64,000 nt of DNA from an uncultured Flavobacteriaceae bacterium. Lineage in GTDB: Bacteria; Bacteroidota; Bacteroidia; Flavobacteriales; Flavobacteriaceae. The translations under genes were made by a program, and so were the position numbers. The notes under the pieces are model-generated. The model was not told the origin of the DNA. It saw nothing but the letters and a program-made list of their open reading frames with translations, and searched no databases. The DNA lies in assembly GCA_913045325.1 (NCBI GenBank), contig CAJWPZ010000003.1:51505-115504 (forward strand), given 5' to 3'. Position 1 is the stretch's first letter, and every line of letters begins with the position of its first letter. Shown here in pieces: positions 39,150 through 48,892 of this stretch.

Positions 39150-41138
39150 TTGCAAAATATGTCTGACCAAATCAATTCTACAGAAGAAGATAACACACCT
39201 ATTGAAAAAAGTGTTACCAAAACAAAAGCTACACAGAGCCAGGAAGAAACTCCAAAACAGATGCCTTCTATAAAAGCAGATACCCCAATAGAGAAACCAT
39301 CTAAGGCTGCAAATGTTGAGCCTGAAGTAGCCGCGGCCCCTACCCCAGAAATAACAGAAGTGCAAGAGGTGGAAAGCTCAGATGCTATAGCCCAGATAGA
39401 AACAGTGTTGGAAAAGGAGCCTACCGATTACAGCAACCTAAATAAAGTAGAACTTACTACTGCACTAGAAAATCTTATTAGTAGTGGCGCTATAGATAAC
39501 ATAAAAGAGGAGGCAGAAGAGATAAAAACAGAGTTTAACAACTTGTTTCAGGAAGAACTTACCCAAAAGAAAGAAGCATTTCTTGAACAGGGAGGAAATA
39601 TTATAGATTTCCACTATACCTCTACAGAGAAAAAAGCATTTAATGATATTTTTAATGACTACAAAACAAAACGAAATGCTCATTTTAAGAAGTTAAAACA
39701 AGATCTAGAGGGAAATCTTGAAGTTAGAAACCTATTAATTGAGGAGATTAAAGGCTTATTAGATTCTAAACAAAGTGTAAATAGTAATTATAAAAAAATT
39801 AAAGACATACAAGATCGTTGGAAACAAACTGGAGCCATTCCTAGAGATAAGTATAATACGGTGTGGAATAACTACCACCATTATATGGAGACCTATTATG
39901 ATGCCCTGCAGCTAGATAGAGAGTTTAGAGATCTAGACTTTAAGCACAATCTTGAAGAAAAACAAAAACTTATAACGCGCACACAGGAACTTGCAAAACA
40001 GAGTAATATTGACAAAGCCTTTAGAGAATTACAATTAATACACAGACGTTGGAAAGAAGAGATTGGGCCTGTAGCTAGAGAGATTCGTGAAGAGTTGTGG
40101 GAAACCTTTAGTGCTGCCACAAAGATCATTCATGACAAAAAAATGATTGCAGAAGCGGCTTTAGAAGAAACATTTATTGAAAATTACGCTATTAAAAAAG
40201 AACTGATTGGTCTTATAAATAAAGTGCAAGAAGAAACAAAATCTTCTCACTCTGCATGGCAAAATGCGATGAAACAAGTGCAAGAAATTAGAGATGTGTT
40301 TTTTAGTGTTGGCCGAGTACCTAAAGATAAAAACAAAGAGATTTGGGCTAGCTTTAAAGATACTACACGTAGCTTCAACAAAGCAAAAAATGATTTCTAC
40401 AAACATCAAAAAAGTGCACAATATGATAATCTTGAACAAAAGAGAAAACTCATAAAGCTTGCCCAGGATAATAAAGACACAGAAGATTTTGAAAAAGCTA
40501 CACCGCTGTTCAAAAAAATACAGCATGATTGGCGTGAAATTGGGCATGTTCCAAGAAAAGACAGTGATGTTATTTGGAAAGAGTTTAAAGCGGCTTGTAA
40601 TCACTATTTTGATAGATTACACGCTTTAAAAGATGAAGAAAACAAGGGAGAGGTTGAAAATCTAGCGCAAAAACAAGCCCTACTAGATTCTATGAAAACT
40701 ATCTCTTTATCTGGAGATCATAAGCAAGATATTCAAACCATAAAAGTTACAATTAGCCAATGGAAAAACATTGGACGCGTTCCTTTTAAGAAAAAGAGTA
40801 TCGATCAAAAATTCAATAAAGCTTTAGATGCTTTATTTAACACACTAGATTTAGACAAAAAAGAGGCTGAGCTTATTAAGTTTGAAAATAAGCTACATGC
40901 AATGGCTAGTGAGGATGATACTAGAAAATTACAAAACGAGCAATTCTTTATAGGTAAAAAGATTGATGAAACTAAATCAGAAATTTTACAACTTGAAAAT
41001 AACTTACAGTTTTTCAAGCATGTAGCCAAAGACAACCCTCTTGTAAAAGAGGTATATAAAAACATTGATAATCACAAAGAACAATTGGCACTTTGGAAAG
41101 AAAAGCTAGTGAAAATTAAAGCAATACAAAATGGGTAA
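39150..41138 (+). CDS. DUF349 domain-containing coiled-coil protein
   Basis: Repeated ~70-aa units with W (IQDRWKQTGAIPRDKYNTVWNNYHHYMETYYDAL; IQHDWREIGHVPRKDSDVIWKEFKAACNHYFDRL). Confidence 0.9.
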   Translation: MQNMSDQINSTEEDNTPIEKSVTKTKATQSQEETPKQMPSIKADTPIEKPSKAANVEPEVAAAPTPEITEVQEVESSDAIAQIETVLEKEPTDYSNLNKVELTTALENLISSGAIDNIKEEAEEIKTEFNNLFQEELTQKKEAFLEQGGNIIDFHYTSTEKKAFNDIFNDYKTKRNAHFKKLKQDLEGNLEVRNLLIEEIKGLLDSKQSVNSNYKKIKDIQDRWKQTGAIPRDKYNTVWNNYHHYMETYYDALQLDREFRDLDFKHNLEEKQKLITRTQELAKQSNIDKAFRELQLIHRRWKEEIGPVAREIREELWETFSAATKIIHDKKMIAEAALEETFIENYAIKKELIGLINKVQEETKSSHSAWQNAMKQVQEIRDVFFSVGRVPKDKNKEIWASFKDTTRSFNKAKNDFYKHQKSAQYDNLEQKRKLIKLAQDNKDTEDFEKATPLFKKIQHDWREIGHVPRKDSDVIWKEFKAACNHYFDRLHALKDEENKGEVENLAQKQALLDSMKTISLSGDHKQDIQTIKVTISQWKNIGRVPFKKKSIDQKFNKALDALFNTLDLDKKEAELIKFENKLHAMASEDDTRKLQNEQFFIGKKIDETKSEILQLENNLQFFKHVAKDNPLVKEVYKNIDNHKEQLALWKEKLVKIKAIQNG

Positions 41139-41143
41139 GCAGT

Positions 41144-41773
41144 ATGCAAAATTGTATCCTATGCCAATCACATAAAACAGCCTTATACTATCAAGACCAC
41201 AACCGCAGGTATTGCAATTGCAATACCTGCGGTTGTGTTTTTATACCCCAGCAGTCGCTTCCTGGAGCCATGAAAGAAAAAGAGCGGTATTTGTCACATC
41301 AAAACGATGTAGAAGATAGCGGTTTTCAAAAATTTGTAAGCCCAATAGTAAGGGCTATAAAAGCCAATCACAGCCCTAAAGACAAAGGGTTAGACTTTGG
41401 TGCTGGAACGGGACCTGTAGTTAGTAAATTACTGGAAGACCTTAATTATAAAATGGCGCTGTATGACCCCTTTTTTCATCCCAGTAAAGCACCATTACTC
41501 AACACCTATGACTTTATAGTGTGCTGTGAGGTAATAGAACATCTGCACCATCCATTAAAAGAATTTGTGCTTTTAAAAAAATTATTGAAAAAAAATGGAG
41601 TGTTATACTGCATGACAGATTTATTGCCAAAAAAGGAAGATTTTAAAAACTGGTACTATAAAAATGACTTTACCCATGTTATTTTTTATACGCCAAAAAC
41701 ACTGCAATGGATACAAAAAAAAGTAGGCTTTAAACATCTTGAGATAGACAACAGATTAATTAGGTTTTATTAA
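41144..41773 (+). CDS. class I SAM-dependent methyltransferase with N-terminal Cys-rich zinc-ribbon-like motif
   Basis: CILCQSHK...YCNCNTCGCVFIPQ; GLDFGAGTGPVVSKLL; FIVCCEVIEHLHHPLKEF. Confidence 0.87.
   Translation: MQNCILCQSHKTALYYQDHNRRYCNCNTCGCVFIPQQSLPGAMKEKERYLSHQNDVEDSGFQKFVSPIVRAIKANHSPKDKGLDFGAGTGPVVSKLLEDLNYKMALYDPFFHPSKAPLLNTYDFIVCCEVIEHLHHPLKEFVLLKKLLKKNGVLYCMTDLLPKKEDFKNWYYKNDFTHVIFYTPKTLQWIQKKVGFKHLEIDNRLIRFY
41198..41237. repeat. perfect 40-bp palindrome (20-bp arms, no spacer) inside the methyltransferase CDS
   Basis: CACAACCGCAGGTATTGCAA|TTGCAATACCTGCGGTTGTG; right arm is the exact reverse complement of the left arm. Confidence 0.98.
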
Positions 41774-44688
41774 TCTATAATAGCTTCATAAATAGCTGCT
41801 TGTATATTACTTCTAAGGTTTGTTTCCACCATCTTTTTATTCTCTGCACTTGGGTAGGTCCTGTTAGACATAAATACATATACAATTTCCTTTTCTGGAT
41901 CTGCCCAGGTAAAAGTGCCTGTAAAGCCACTATGGCCAAAGCTTGACATAGAAACACAGCCGCAGGTTGGGCCACTATCTTCTAGTTGAGGCTTATCAAA
42001 GCCCATACCCCTGCGTACGTTTTGATCACAGTAATAACAGGTGTTAAAATCATCAATAACCTTAGAGGATAGATATTGTTGCCCCCCATAACTACCACCG
42101 TTTAAAAACAGTTGCATCATTTTAGCAACATCATTGGCTGTACTAAAAACTCCGGCATGACCACTTACCCCACCTAGCATAGCAGCTCCTTGATCATGCA
42201 CATAGCCATGTATCTTTTGCATTCTAAAATAAGTATCCTCTTCTGTAGGTACAATGGTATTAATATCAAATGTATCAAGTGGATTATACGTCATACTATA
42301 GGCGCCAAGAGATGCATAGAAATGCTGTTTTACAAGGGTGTCTAATGAGACCTGGTAATACCGCTCTAGGTATTTCATTAATAAATAATAAGGTAAATCA
42401 CTATACTTATATTCTTGATTTTCTCTTAACTCGCTTTCTCTTATAAAGCGATAAATACTGTCTTTATACTCTCGTTTCAGGTACATTTTAGAGGCCACCT
42501 TGTATGGGAAATCTTTACTATAAGAGGGTTTGTACCATTTTGCTTTTGGTTTGTTTGTAAGGCTATCCATAGTATTAACATAGTAAGGGATCCAAGATTT
42601 TAATCTAGCGGTATGCGTTAGCATCCTGCGCAGGGTAATGTTGGCCTTATCTGTTTGTTTGTATTGCGGGAGTAACTCAGAGAGGGTAGTCTCCATGGTT
42701 ATAACACCTTTATCAACCAGCTGCATTACCAAAGGAAGCGTCGCGATAATCTTTGTTAAAGAGGCTACGTCATACACATCGGTTTGTAAAACTGGCTTTA
42801 TTTTATTTTGGGTGTGATGGCCAAAGGTCTTGTTGTATATAACTTTTCCTTTTCTAGCAACAAGAATTTGAGCTCCTGGCATCATCCCCTCTTTAATCCC
42901 TAAAGATGCAATAGAGTCAATTTTTTGTAGCCTGGCACTTGAGAGCCCTACACTCTGTGCAGCCCCATAGGTGAGCCTTTGTATAGCCTTTGTTTGTATG
43001 TGTGTATGTATTGGGAAATCAGCTCCTAAAGACACTGGAAGTCTTCCCTTTGCTGCTCTAGCGCCAAAAATGAGTTGTGCAGAAAGTTCTTGAGAGACCT
43101 TACTGTTTTGATAAGACATAATAACTGCATCAAAATTGGTAGTTGTTTTAAAATCTAACAGGCTATATGGCCTTGCAAATACATCTAAAATTAATGTATT
43201 TGTTCTAGCAATTTCATGCAACCACACCAGCTCTTTATTTGTAAATTTATATCCCTTCCATGGGGTTTGATTAGACTTATGGAACCCTGCAATAACATAA
43301 TCATAGCCTTTGAGCTTGATGATATAACTGGCAAGATCATCTGCTTTAACAAAGTCTATAGGGGCATATAATTTAAGTTGGTTTAAAAAGTCAGTACCAG
43401 AAGCATCCCCAAAATTAACATAGGCTATTTTTTTATGTTGTAGGTTTTTTATGGGCAGTAGTTGGTCTTTATTTTTTAACACCGTCAATGCGTTTTCTAT
43501 GGCCTGTTCATACAAAGCATCATCTAAGGGTGTGTTTAAATCTTCAACAAGATTGCTTTGATCTACGGGGAGGTAGTGGTGCAAGCCTACTTTATACTTT
43601 GCATACAGTATTTTTTTTACAGAATGTGCTAAGCGCTCTTCTGAAATAACTTTTTCTTGATAGGCTTTTACTATAATCTGGTGTGCTTTAGGGATGTTTT
43701 CTGAAATTAATAGCACATCATTTCCTGCCAAAAAAGCAGCAAGATCTATCTCTCCTGGTTTATCAAAATTTGCTGCCCCTTTCATGTTTAAGGCATCAGT
43801 GAAAATAAGGCCATTAAAACCAAGATCTCTTTTTAAAATATTTGTCACAATGATTTTTGACAATGAAGATGGCAAGCCATTTTGTGGCTCAAGAGAGGGT
43901 ACATTTAAATGGGCAACCATTACACTAGATAAGCCCTTGTTAATTAACTGTTTGTAGGGATAAAGCTCAATACTATCAATACGCTTTTTGGAAAAATTAA
44001 TAGTGGGTAATGTTTTGTGAGAGTCTGTATCTGTATCTCCATGGCCAGGAAAGTGTTTGGCATTGGCAAGAATTCCTGCAGATTGCATTCCTTTAGTAAA
44101 TGCAATAGATTTTTGTGTAACGTTGTCTGCATCTTCTCCAAAAGAGCGGTTACCGATAATAGGGTTTTTTGGGTTGGTATTAATATCTACAACTGGAGCA
44201 AAATTAATATGTACTCCCAATCTTTTACAGTGCTCCCCTATTCTACGGCCCACTTTTTCAATAATACTGTTATCTTTTATAGCCCCAAGAGTCATATTCC
44301 ATGGATAGGCAAATGTAGAATCTAGACGCATTGCTAGGCCCCACTCTGCATCCATAGCGATCATTAATTTTGTTTTTGATAGTCCTTGAAACTCATTGGT
44401 AAGTTTTGCTTGCCTTATGGGTCCTCCCTTAGAAAAAATAACACCACCTATATGGTACTGTGTGATGAGTTTTTTAATTTTATCTGTTTTTACTTTGGGA
44501 TCTTTAGAGAATACATCTACCATAAATAGCTGCCCAACCTTTTGCTTTAAAGACATGTTACGATACACACTATCTACCCAAATTTGTTGATTTACGCGAT
44601 CATTTTCTACAACTAAAGGACTTATTTGTTGAGAAATAGCTGGAATACAGCCTAGGATAAAAAGGAAGAATAAAAGGGGTTTTTGCAT
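41770..44688 (-). CDS. GH3 family (NagZ-like) beta-N-acetylhexosaminidase fused to a class C beta-lactamase-type serine hydrolase
   Basis: GH3: AKHFPGHGDTDTDSHKTLP, GLIFTDALNMKG. Serine hydrolase: DVASLTKIIATLPLV (SxxK), YKYSDLPYYLL (Y-x-[ND]), FGHSGFTGT. Confidence 0.93.
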   Translation of the reverse strand: MQKPLLFFLFILGCIPAISQQISPLVVENDRVNQQIWVDSVYRNMSLKQKVGQLFMVDVFSKDPKVKTDKIKKLITQYHIGGVIFSKGGPIRQAKLTNEFQGLSKTKLMIAMDAEWGLAMRLDSTFAYPWNMTLGAIKDNSIIEKVGRRIGEHCKRLGVHINFAPVVDINTNPKNPIIGNRSFGEDADNVTQKSIAFTKGMQSAGILANAKHFPGHGDTDTDSHKTLPTINFSKKRIDSIELYPYKQLINKGLSSVMVAHLNVPSLEPQNGLPSSLSKIIVTNILKRDLGFNGLIFTDALNMKGAANFDKPGEIDLAAFLAGNDVLLISENIPKAHQIIVKAYQEKVISEERLAHSVKKILYAKYKVGLHHYLPVDQSNLVEDLNTPLDDALYEQAIENALTVLKNKDQLLPIKNLQHKKIAYVNFGDASGTDFLNQLKLYAPIDFVKADDLASYIIKLKGYDYVIAGFHKSNQTPWKGYKFTNKELVWLHEIARTNTLILDVFARPYSLLDFKTTTNFDAVIMSYQNSKVSQELSAQLIFGARAAKGRLPVSLGADFPIHTHIQTKAIQRLTYGAAQSVGLSSARLQKIDSIASLGIKEGMMPGAQILVARKGKVIYNKTFGHHTQNKIKPVLQTDVYDVASLTKIIATLPLVMQLVDKGVITMETTLSELLPQYKQTDKANITLRRMLTHTARLKSWIPYYVNTMDSLTNKPKAKWYKPSYSKDFPYKVASKMYLKREYKDSIYRFIRESELRENQEYKYSDLPYYLLMKYLERYYQVSLDTLVKQHFYASLGAYSMTYNPLDTFDINTIVPTEEDTYFRMQKIHGYVHDQGAAMLGGVSGHAGVFSTANDVAKMMQLFLNGGSYGGQQYLSSKVIDDFNTCYYCDQNVRRGMGFDKPQLEDSGPTCGCVSMSSFGHSGFTGTFTWADPEKEIVYVFMSNRTYPSAENKKMVETNLRSNIQAAIYEAIID

Positions 44689-44708
44689 CTTTTAAAAATA
44701 TCAAAAAA

Positions 44709-45194
44709 TTAGGCTAAAAACCGACTGTGCCAACTATCTTTTGCGGGCACCTCCCAGTTTTCTATGTATTCTGCTTTTGTATTGACAAGGTTATTAAAAA
44801 CAACTGTATTTGCAGACACCGATTTATTTTTTGCCATTTTTCTGAAATCCAGCAAACTTTTATGCGCTATAAAAGCGCCATTATAGTAGGTAACATTCAT
44901 TTTATCTAGTAAATCCACGCCCATTTTTTCTTGTAACTCTTGCACAAAATGAACAGAGGCATCTATACTACATCCAGATGCAGATGCATTTTCTTGGTTA
45001 AGACCCAATACAATAAAACGTTCGTACTTGATTTCAAAACCAGCCTCAAGGTCTGTGCCGTGGGCTGTCCACTGGGTTAAAAAATAGCGTGTCTTTGCTT
45101 GTATGTATTCAAGCTCTTCTGGCGTGAATTTACGGTTAGATTGATACACCCATATTCTGGAGGTATCTGGAAGATTGTTGAATTCTATAAGCAT
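44709..45194 (-). CDS. conserved hypothetical protein (family labelled 'ABC transporter ATPase' in Flavobacteriia, but without a Walker motif)
   Basis: MLIEFNNLPDTSRIWVYQSNRKFTPEELEYIQAKTRYFLTQWTAHGTDLEAGFEIKYERFIVLGLNQ. ATG at 45194 preferred; the upstream extension is arginine-rich and overlaps the next gene. Confidence 0.72.
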   Translation of the reverse strand: MLIEFNNLPDTSRIWVYQSNRKFTPEELEYIQAKTRYFLTQWTAHGTDLEAGFEIKYERFIVLGLNQENASASGCSIDASVHFVQELQEKMGVDLLDKMNVTYYNGAFIAHKSLLDFRKMAKNKSVSANTVVFNNLVNTKAEYIENWEVPAKDSWHSRFLA

Positions 45195-45217
45195 GGGTGT
45201 ACTATCTATTATGTTTG

Positions 45218-46009
45218 TTATAACTCTGAGGCGTTTGCTATCATTTCGGCTACGTCCATAACCTGTACTTGGTCTTCTTTTTCTTTGTGTTTCACACCGT
45301 CTGTCATCATAGTATTGCAAAAAGGACATCCCGTTGCTACAATACTAGCTCCTGTATCTACAGCTTCCTCTGTGCGTTCTACGTTGATGTCTTTATTTCC
45401 TGGCTCAGGTTCTTTAAACATTTGCGCGCCTCCTGCCCCGCAGCAAAGTCCGTTTGTTTTACAACGTTTCATCTCTACGAGTTCTACTTCTAATTTACGC
45501 AATAAATCTCTTGGCGCTTCATACTCCCCATTGGCACGTCCTAAATAACAAGGATCGTGAAAGGTTATTTTTTTACCTTTGAATTTTCCACCCTCTACTT
45601 TAAGGCGGCCATCGTTTAACAAGGTTTTTAAAAACTGAGTATGGTGCATTACCTCAAAATTACCTCCTAGTTGGGGGTATTCATTATTAATGGTATTAAA
45701 ACAATGAGGACAGGCTGTTACTATTTTCTGAACCTTATAGGCATTAAGCACCTCTATGTTAGTGACTGCTTGCATCTGAAACAAGAACTCATTCCCAGCT
45801 CTTTTTGCTGGATCTCCAGTACAGCTCTCTTCGGTACCTAGTACAGCAAATTCTACACCAGCATTGTTTAATAGTTTTACAAAAGCTTTGGTTATTTTTT
45901 TTGCTCTGTCATCAAAACTCCCAGCGCAACCAACCCAAAATAAAACTTCAGGTTGCTTTCCTTGAGCCATGAAATCGGCCATTGTTGGTACTTTTAATAA
46001 ATCACTCAT
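45218..46009 (-). CDS. CCG (cysteine-rich, HdrB-like) domain (Fe-S)-binding protein
   Basis: VGCAGSFDDRA...ESCTGDPAKRAGNE...TACPHCFNTI; DPCYLGR...GLCCGAGG...ATGCPFCNTMM: two cysteine-rich repeats. Confidence 0.9.
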   Translation of the reverse strand: MSDLLKVPTMADFMAQGKQPEVLFWVGCAGSFDDRAKKITKAFVKLLNNAGVEFAVLGTEESCTGDPAKRAGNEFLFQMQAVTNIEVLNAYKVQKIVTACPHCFNTINNEYPQLGGNFEVMHHTQFLKTLLNDGRLKVEGGKFKGKKITFHDPCYLGRANGEYEAPRDLLRKLEVELVEMKRCKTNGLCCGAGGAQMFKEPEPGNKDINVERTEEAVDTGASIVATGCPFCNTMMTDGVKHKEKEDQVQVMDVAEMIANASEL

Positions 46010-46058
46010 AGTAATTGTTTTATTGTATACTGAAATACAAGTATTTCAGGGGTATGTT

Positions 46059-46550
46059 TTAATCTTCAAATACTTCAATGGTGACATCCTTTTGCACCAA
46101 TTCTGTAAATTTACCGTTGTATCTAGTGGCTTTTACTAAATGATTATCAATCCAGTGATAATTTCCGCCTCTGGGTTTTCCCATTAAAAGAGAGTGAAAT
46201 TTAAAGCCGTGCTGGTGTAACCAAGCTGTTGTAACAGCTCTATGCTCCTCTGTTCTTGAAGTAAAAAAACAAATGACATGTCCTTGGTCATACCAGCCGT
46301 TTAATGTTTGTAAAGCATCTGGAAAGGGAAGACAAGTTGCCATACGCTCTGGCTCTTCATTTGGAACATCTTCTGTAACGGTACCATCTATATCAATTAA
46401 ATAATTTTTTACATGTGCTGGTAATATTGGAGAGGCATTTTCACCTTGTGCATCTTTTATGGTGTGTAAAGGCTCATTGGTGATTGGCGTTTTATACACG
46501 CTATCTTTAACTTGTCCTAATTCGTTGATGGTTCTGTCTTTAGATGTCAT
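46059..46550 (-). CDS. HAD-like (DxDGT) phosphatase-type protein, family sometimes labelled 'phosphoheptose isomerase'
   Basis: NYLIDIDGTVTEDVPNEEPERM; VICFFTSRTEEHR; YHWIDNHLVKA. Confidence 0.72.
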   Translation of the reverse strand: MTSKDRTINELGQVKDSVYKTPITNEPLHTIKDAQGENASPILPAHVKNYLIDIDGTVTEDVPNEEPERMATCLPFPDALQTLNGWYDQGHVICFFTSRTEEHRAVTTAWLHQHGFKFHSLLMGKPRGGNYHWIDNHLVKATRYNGKFTELVQKDVTIEVFED

Positions 46551-46571
46551 TTTTTATTAATTGTAAGTGTA

Positions 46572-47897
46572 TTACTCTTTTGCCCAATTTAAACGGTCCA
46601 TTTGGTTAAAAGGCCAAGGAGCCCCATTGTTTTCTATATTGGTCATTGTTCCATTAAGCTCTGAGGGCGCCGCAGATTGTTCCATTACTAAATACTGGCG
46701 CATGTCCATAATTATAGACAAAGGATCAATACTCAAAGGGCAAGCCTCTACACAAGCATTACAGGTGGTACAAGCCCAAAGTTCTTCTGTGGAGATATAA
46801 TCTTTTAAAAGCTGTTTTCCATCTGGCACAAAAACACCAGCGTTGGCATCTATGTTTTTACTCACCTCTTGGAGCCTATCTCTGGTATCCATCATTATTT
46901 TTCTGGGTGATAACTTTTTACCCGTTTGGTTTGCAGGACACTCACTGGTACACCTACCACACTCGGTGCAGGTATATGCATTTAAAAGTTGTACCTGGGT
47001 TAAATCCATGACATCGCTAGCTCCAAATTTAGGAGGTGGTGGTGCATCTGGCGCAGGGGCTGCAAAGGGATCTGCAGAGGGATCCATCATCATTTTAACC
47101 TCAGCGGTTACTGCTTGGTTGTTTTTAAATTGTCCTTTTTGGGTGACAGATCCAAAATACACGTTTGGAAAAGCTAGTAAAATATGTAGGTGCTTTGAAA
47201 AGTATAAGTAGTTTAAGAAAATTAAAATTCCTGTAATATGCAGCCACCAAGCAGTTCTCTCTATAACAATCAAACTACTTTGGCTCATAGTATCAAAAAT
47301 TCCTGCAAACAGAGAACTCACAGGGTAAGACCCGGCCTGGGTGTAATGGGCCGCTCCCATTTGCTGTAGGGCATAATCTGAGGAGTTCATCAGTAAAAAC
47401 AAACCCATCAATACTACCTCAAAATATAAAATAATGTTTCCGTCTTGTTTTGGCCAACCTTTCATCTCTGGAGATAGAAAACGTTTTATTTTAAGTACGT
47501 TTCTACGTGTCCAAAATAAAACAACACTCACCAAAACCAAAAGGGCTAATATTTCAAAGGTTGCAATCAAAAAGTCATAAAAACCACCTAAAAAAGCAAA
47601 GATTCTATGGGTGCCCAAAAGGCCATCTATAATAATCTCTAATACTTCTATATTAATAATAATAAATCCTAGATAAACAATAGCATGCAAAGCGCCAGAG
47701 ATAGGACGCTTTAAAAGTTTTGATTGCCCAAGTGCTATGCGGGCTACATTGCCGTACCGCTCTTTTTTGTGATCACTAATTGCCACTGGGATTCCTAGTT
47801 TGATGTTTCTTACGACCGTACGTATATTCTTGGTAAAGTAACCAACTCCAGCTACCAGTAGAAGAAAAAACAAAATATTAGGTAAGTATTGCATCAT
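46572..47897 (-). CDS. membrane (Fe-S)-binding oxidoreductase: NarI-like N-terminus + 4Fe-4S dicluster
   Basis: Several TM segments; CTECGRCTSECPANQTGKKLSPRKIMMDTRDRL and CTTCNACVEACPLSIDPLSIIMDMRQYL. Confidence 0.9.
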   Translation of the reverse strand: MMQYLPNILFFLLLVAGVGYFTKNIRTVVRNIKLGIPVAISDHKKERYGNVARIALGQSKLLKRPISGALHAIVYLGFIIINIEVLEIIIDGLLGTHRIFAFLGGFYDFLIATFEILALLVLVSVVLFWTRRNVLKIKRFLSPEMKGWPKQDGNIILYFEVVLMGLFLLMNSSDYALQQMGAAHYTQAGSYPVSSLFAGIFDTMSQSSLIVIERTAWWLHITGILIFLNYLYFSKHLHILLAFPNVYFGSVTQKGQFKNNQAVTAEVKMMMDPSADPFAAPAPDAPPPPKFGASDVMDLTQVQLLNAYTCTECGRCTSECPANQTGKKLSPRKIMMDTRDRLQEVSKNIDANAGVFVPDGKQLLKDYISTEELWACTTCNACVEACPLSIDPLSIIMDMRQYLVMEQSAAPSELNGTMTNIENNGAPWPFNQMDRLNWAKE

Positions 47898-48851
47898 CTA
47901 TTGTTCTGGATTGTCAGGTTTTGTGTATTGCTTGTTGTTTTTTCCAAAGACAGATATATGGATGTAACGTTTTGGATTTAATTTTACGTCTTCAAGCAAT
48001 TCATCAAGTTGCTTGGAAGCACCTTTTAGATTTTCATATAGCTGCTCATCTTTCAGTAATTTACCCATACTACCTTCTCCATTTTCTAGTGCTGAGGCTA
48101 TCGTATCAAAACGGGTAACTACGCTTTGGAATTCTGAAAATAATTTTCCTGTCTCCAATTTTGATAAGGAATCAGAAAGGCTATTAAAGTTACTGGCCAT
48201 TTCATCAAGATTGGTAAAGGTGTTGTTTAACTTACCTGTATTTTCTTTTAAAAGACCATTTAAAGAATTGGAGGCGCCATTTAAAGACTCCATAGTTGTA
48301 TTTAAATTAGCTATTGCTTGTTGGAGGTTAGCGCGAGTTTTAGGGTCTAGCAAATCTGTAATAGAGTTTAAAAGCACATCCAAGGTAGCTAGTGTATTAT
48401 TTACCTTATCCTCTAAAGGCCCCAGGGCTTTGGTTACAGCCACAAGCATGTCATCTTCTATACTCCCAACTAGGGTGTCACCAGAGACAGCCATATTTTC
48501 TGGATCATATTCTGGATACAGCCCTAAGGATTTCCCACCCAAAAGACCACTACTGTAAATACGAACCAAACTATTTTTTGAAAACTCAAAATCTGGCTCT
48601 TTTATAGAAAATGAAACCAACAGTTTACCTTTATTATTTAAAAACGCTATATTTTTTACTTTACCTACCAAAAGACCATTAATAGTAACAGGAGATGAAT
48701 TTGCAAGCCCCTCTACGTTATCGTAGGTTACAAAAAAAGTTCTGTCTTTATCTAGTATATTAGTTCCCTTGAGAAAGCTATATCCAAAAATAAATAGTAG
48801 AATTGTTCCTATGGCAAGTACAGCGGTTTTAACTTCTTTGGAGCGTCTCAA
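47898..48851 (-). CDS. MlaD/MCE family protein
   Basis: Single N-terminal TM; FFVTYDNVEGLANSSPVTINGLLVGKVKNIAFL...SSGLLGGKSLGLYP; long helical C-terminus. Confidence 0.92.
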   Translation of the reverse strand: MRRSKEVKTAVLAIGTILLFIFGYSFLKGTNILDKDRTFFVTYDNVEGLANSSPVTINGLLVGKVKNIAFLNNKGKLLVSFSIKEPDFEFSKNSLVRIYSSGLLGGKSLGLYPEYDPENMAVSGDTLVGSIEDDMLVAVTKALGPLEDKVNNTLATLDVLLNSITDLLDPKTRANLQQAIANLNTTMESLNGASNSLNGLLKENTGKLNNTFTNLDEMASNFNSLSDSLSKLETGKLFSEFQSVVTRFDTIASALENGEGSMGKLLKDEQLYENLKGASKQLDELLEDVKLNPKRYIHISVFGKNNKQYTKPDNPEQ

Positions 48852-48892
48852 AAGGTTTGGTTTTAGTTAGACAAATTTAACAATAATTCTTA

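Noticed and set aside
40161-40604. 147-aa antisense ORF within the DUF349 gene
   Set aside because: Opposite-strand shadow of a strongly supported CDS; low-complexity F/I-rich translation typical of AT-rich antisense.
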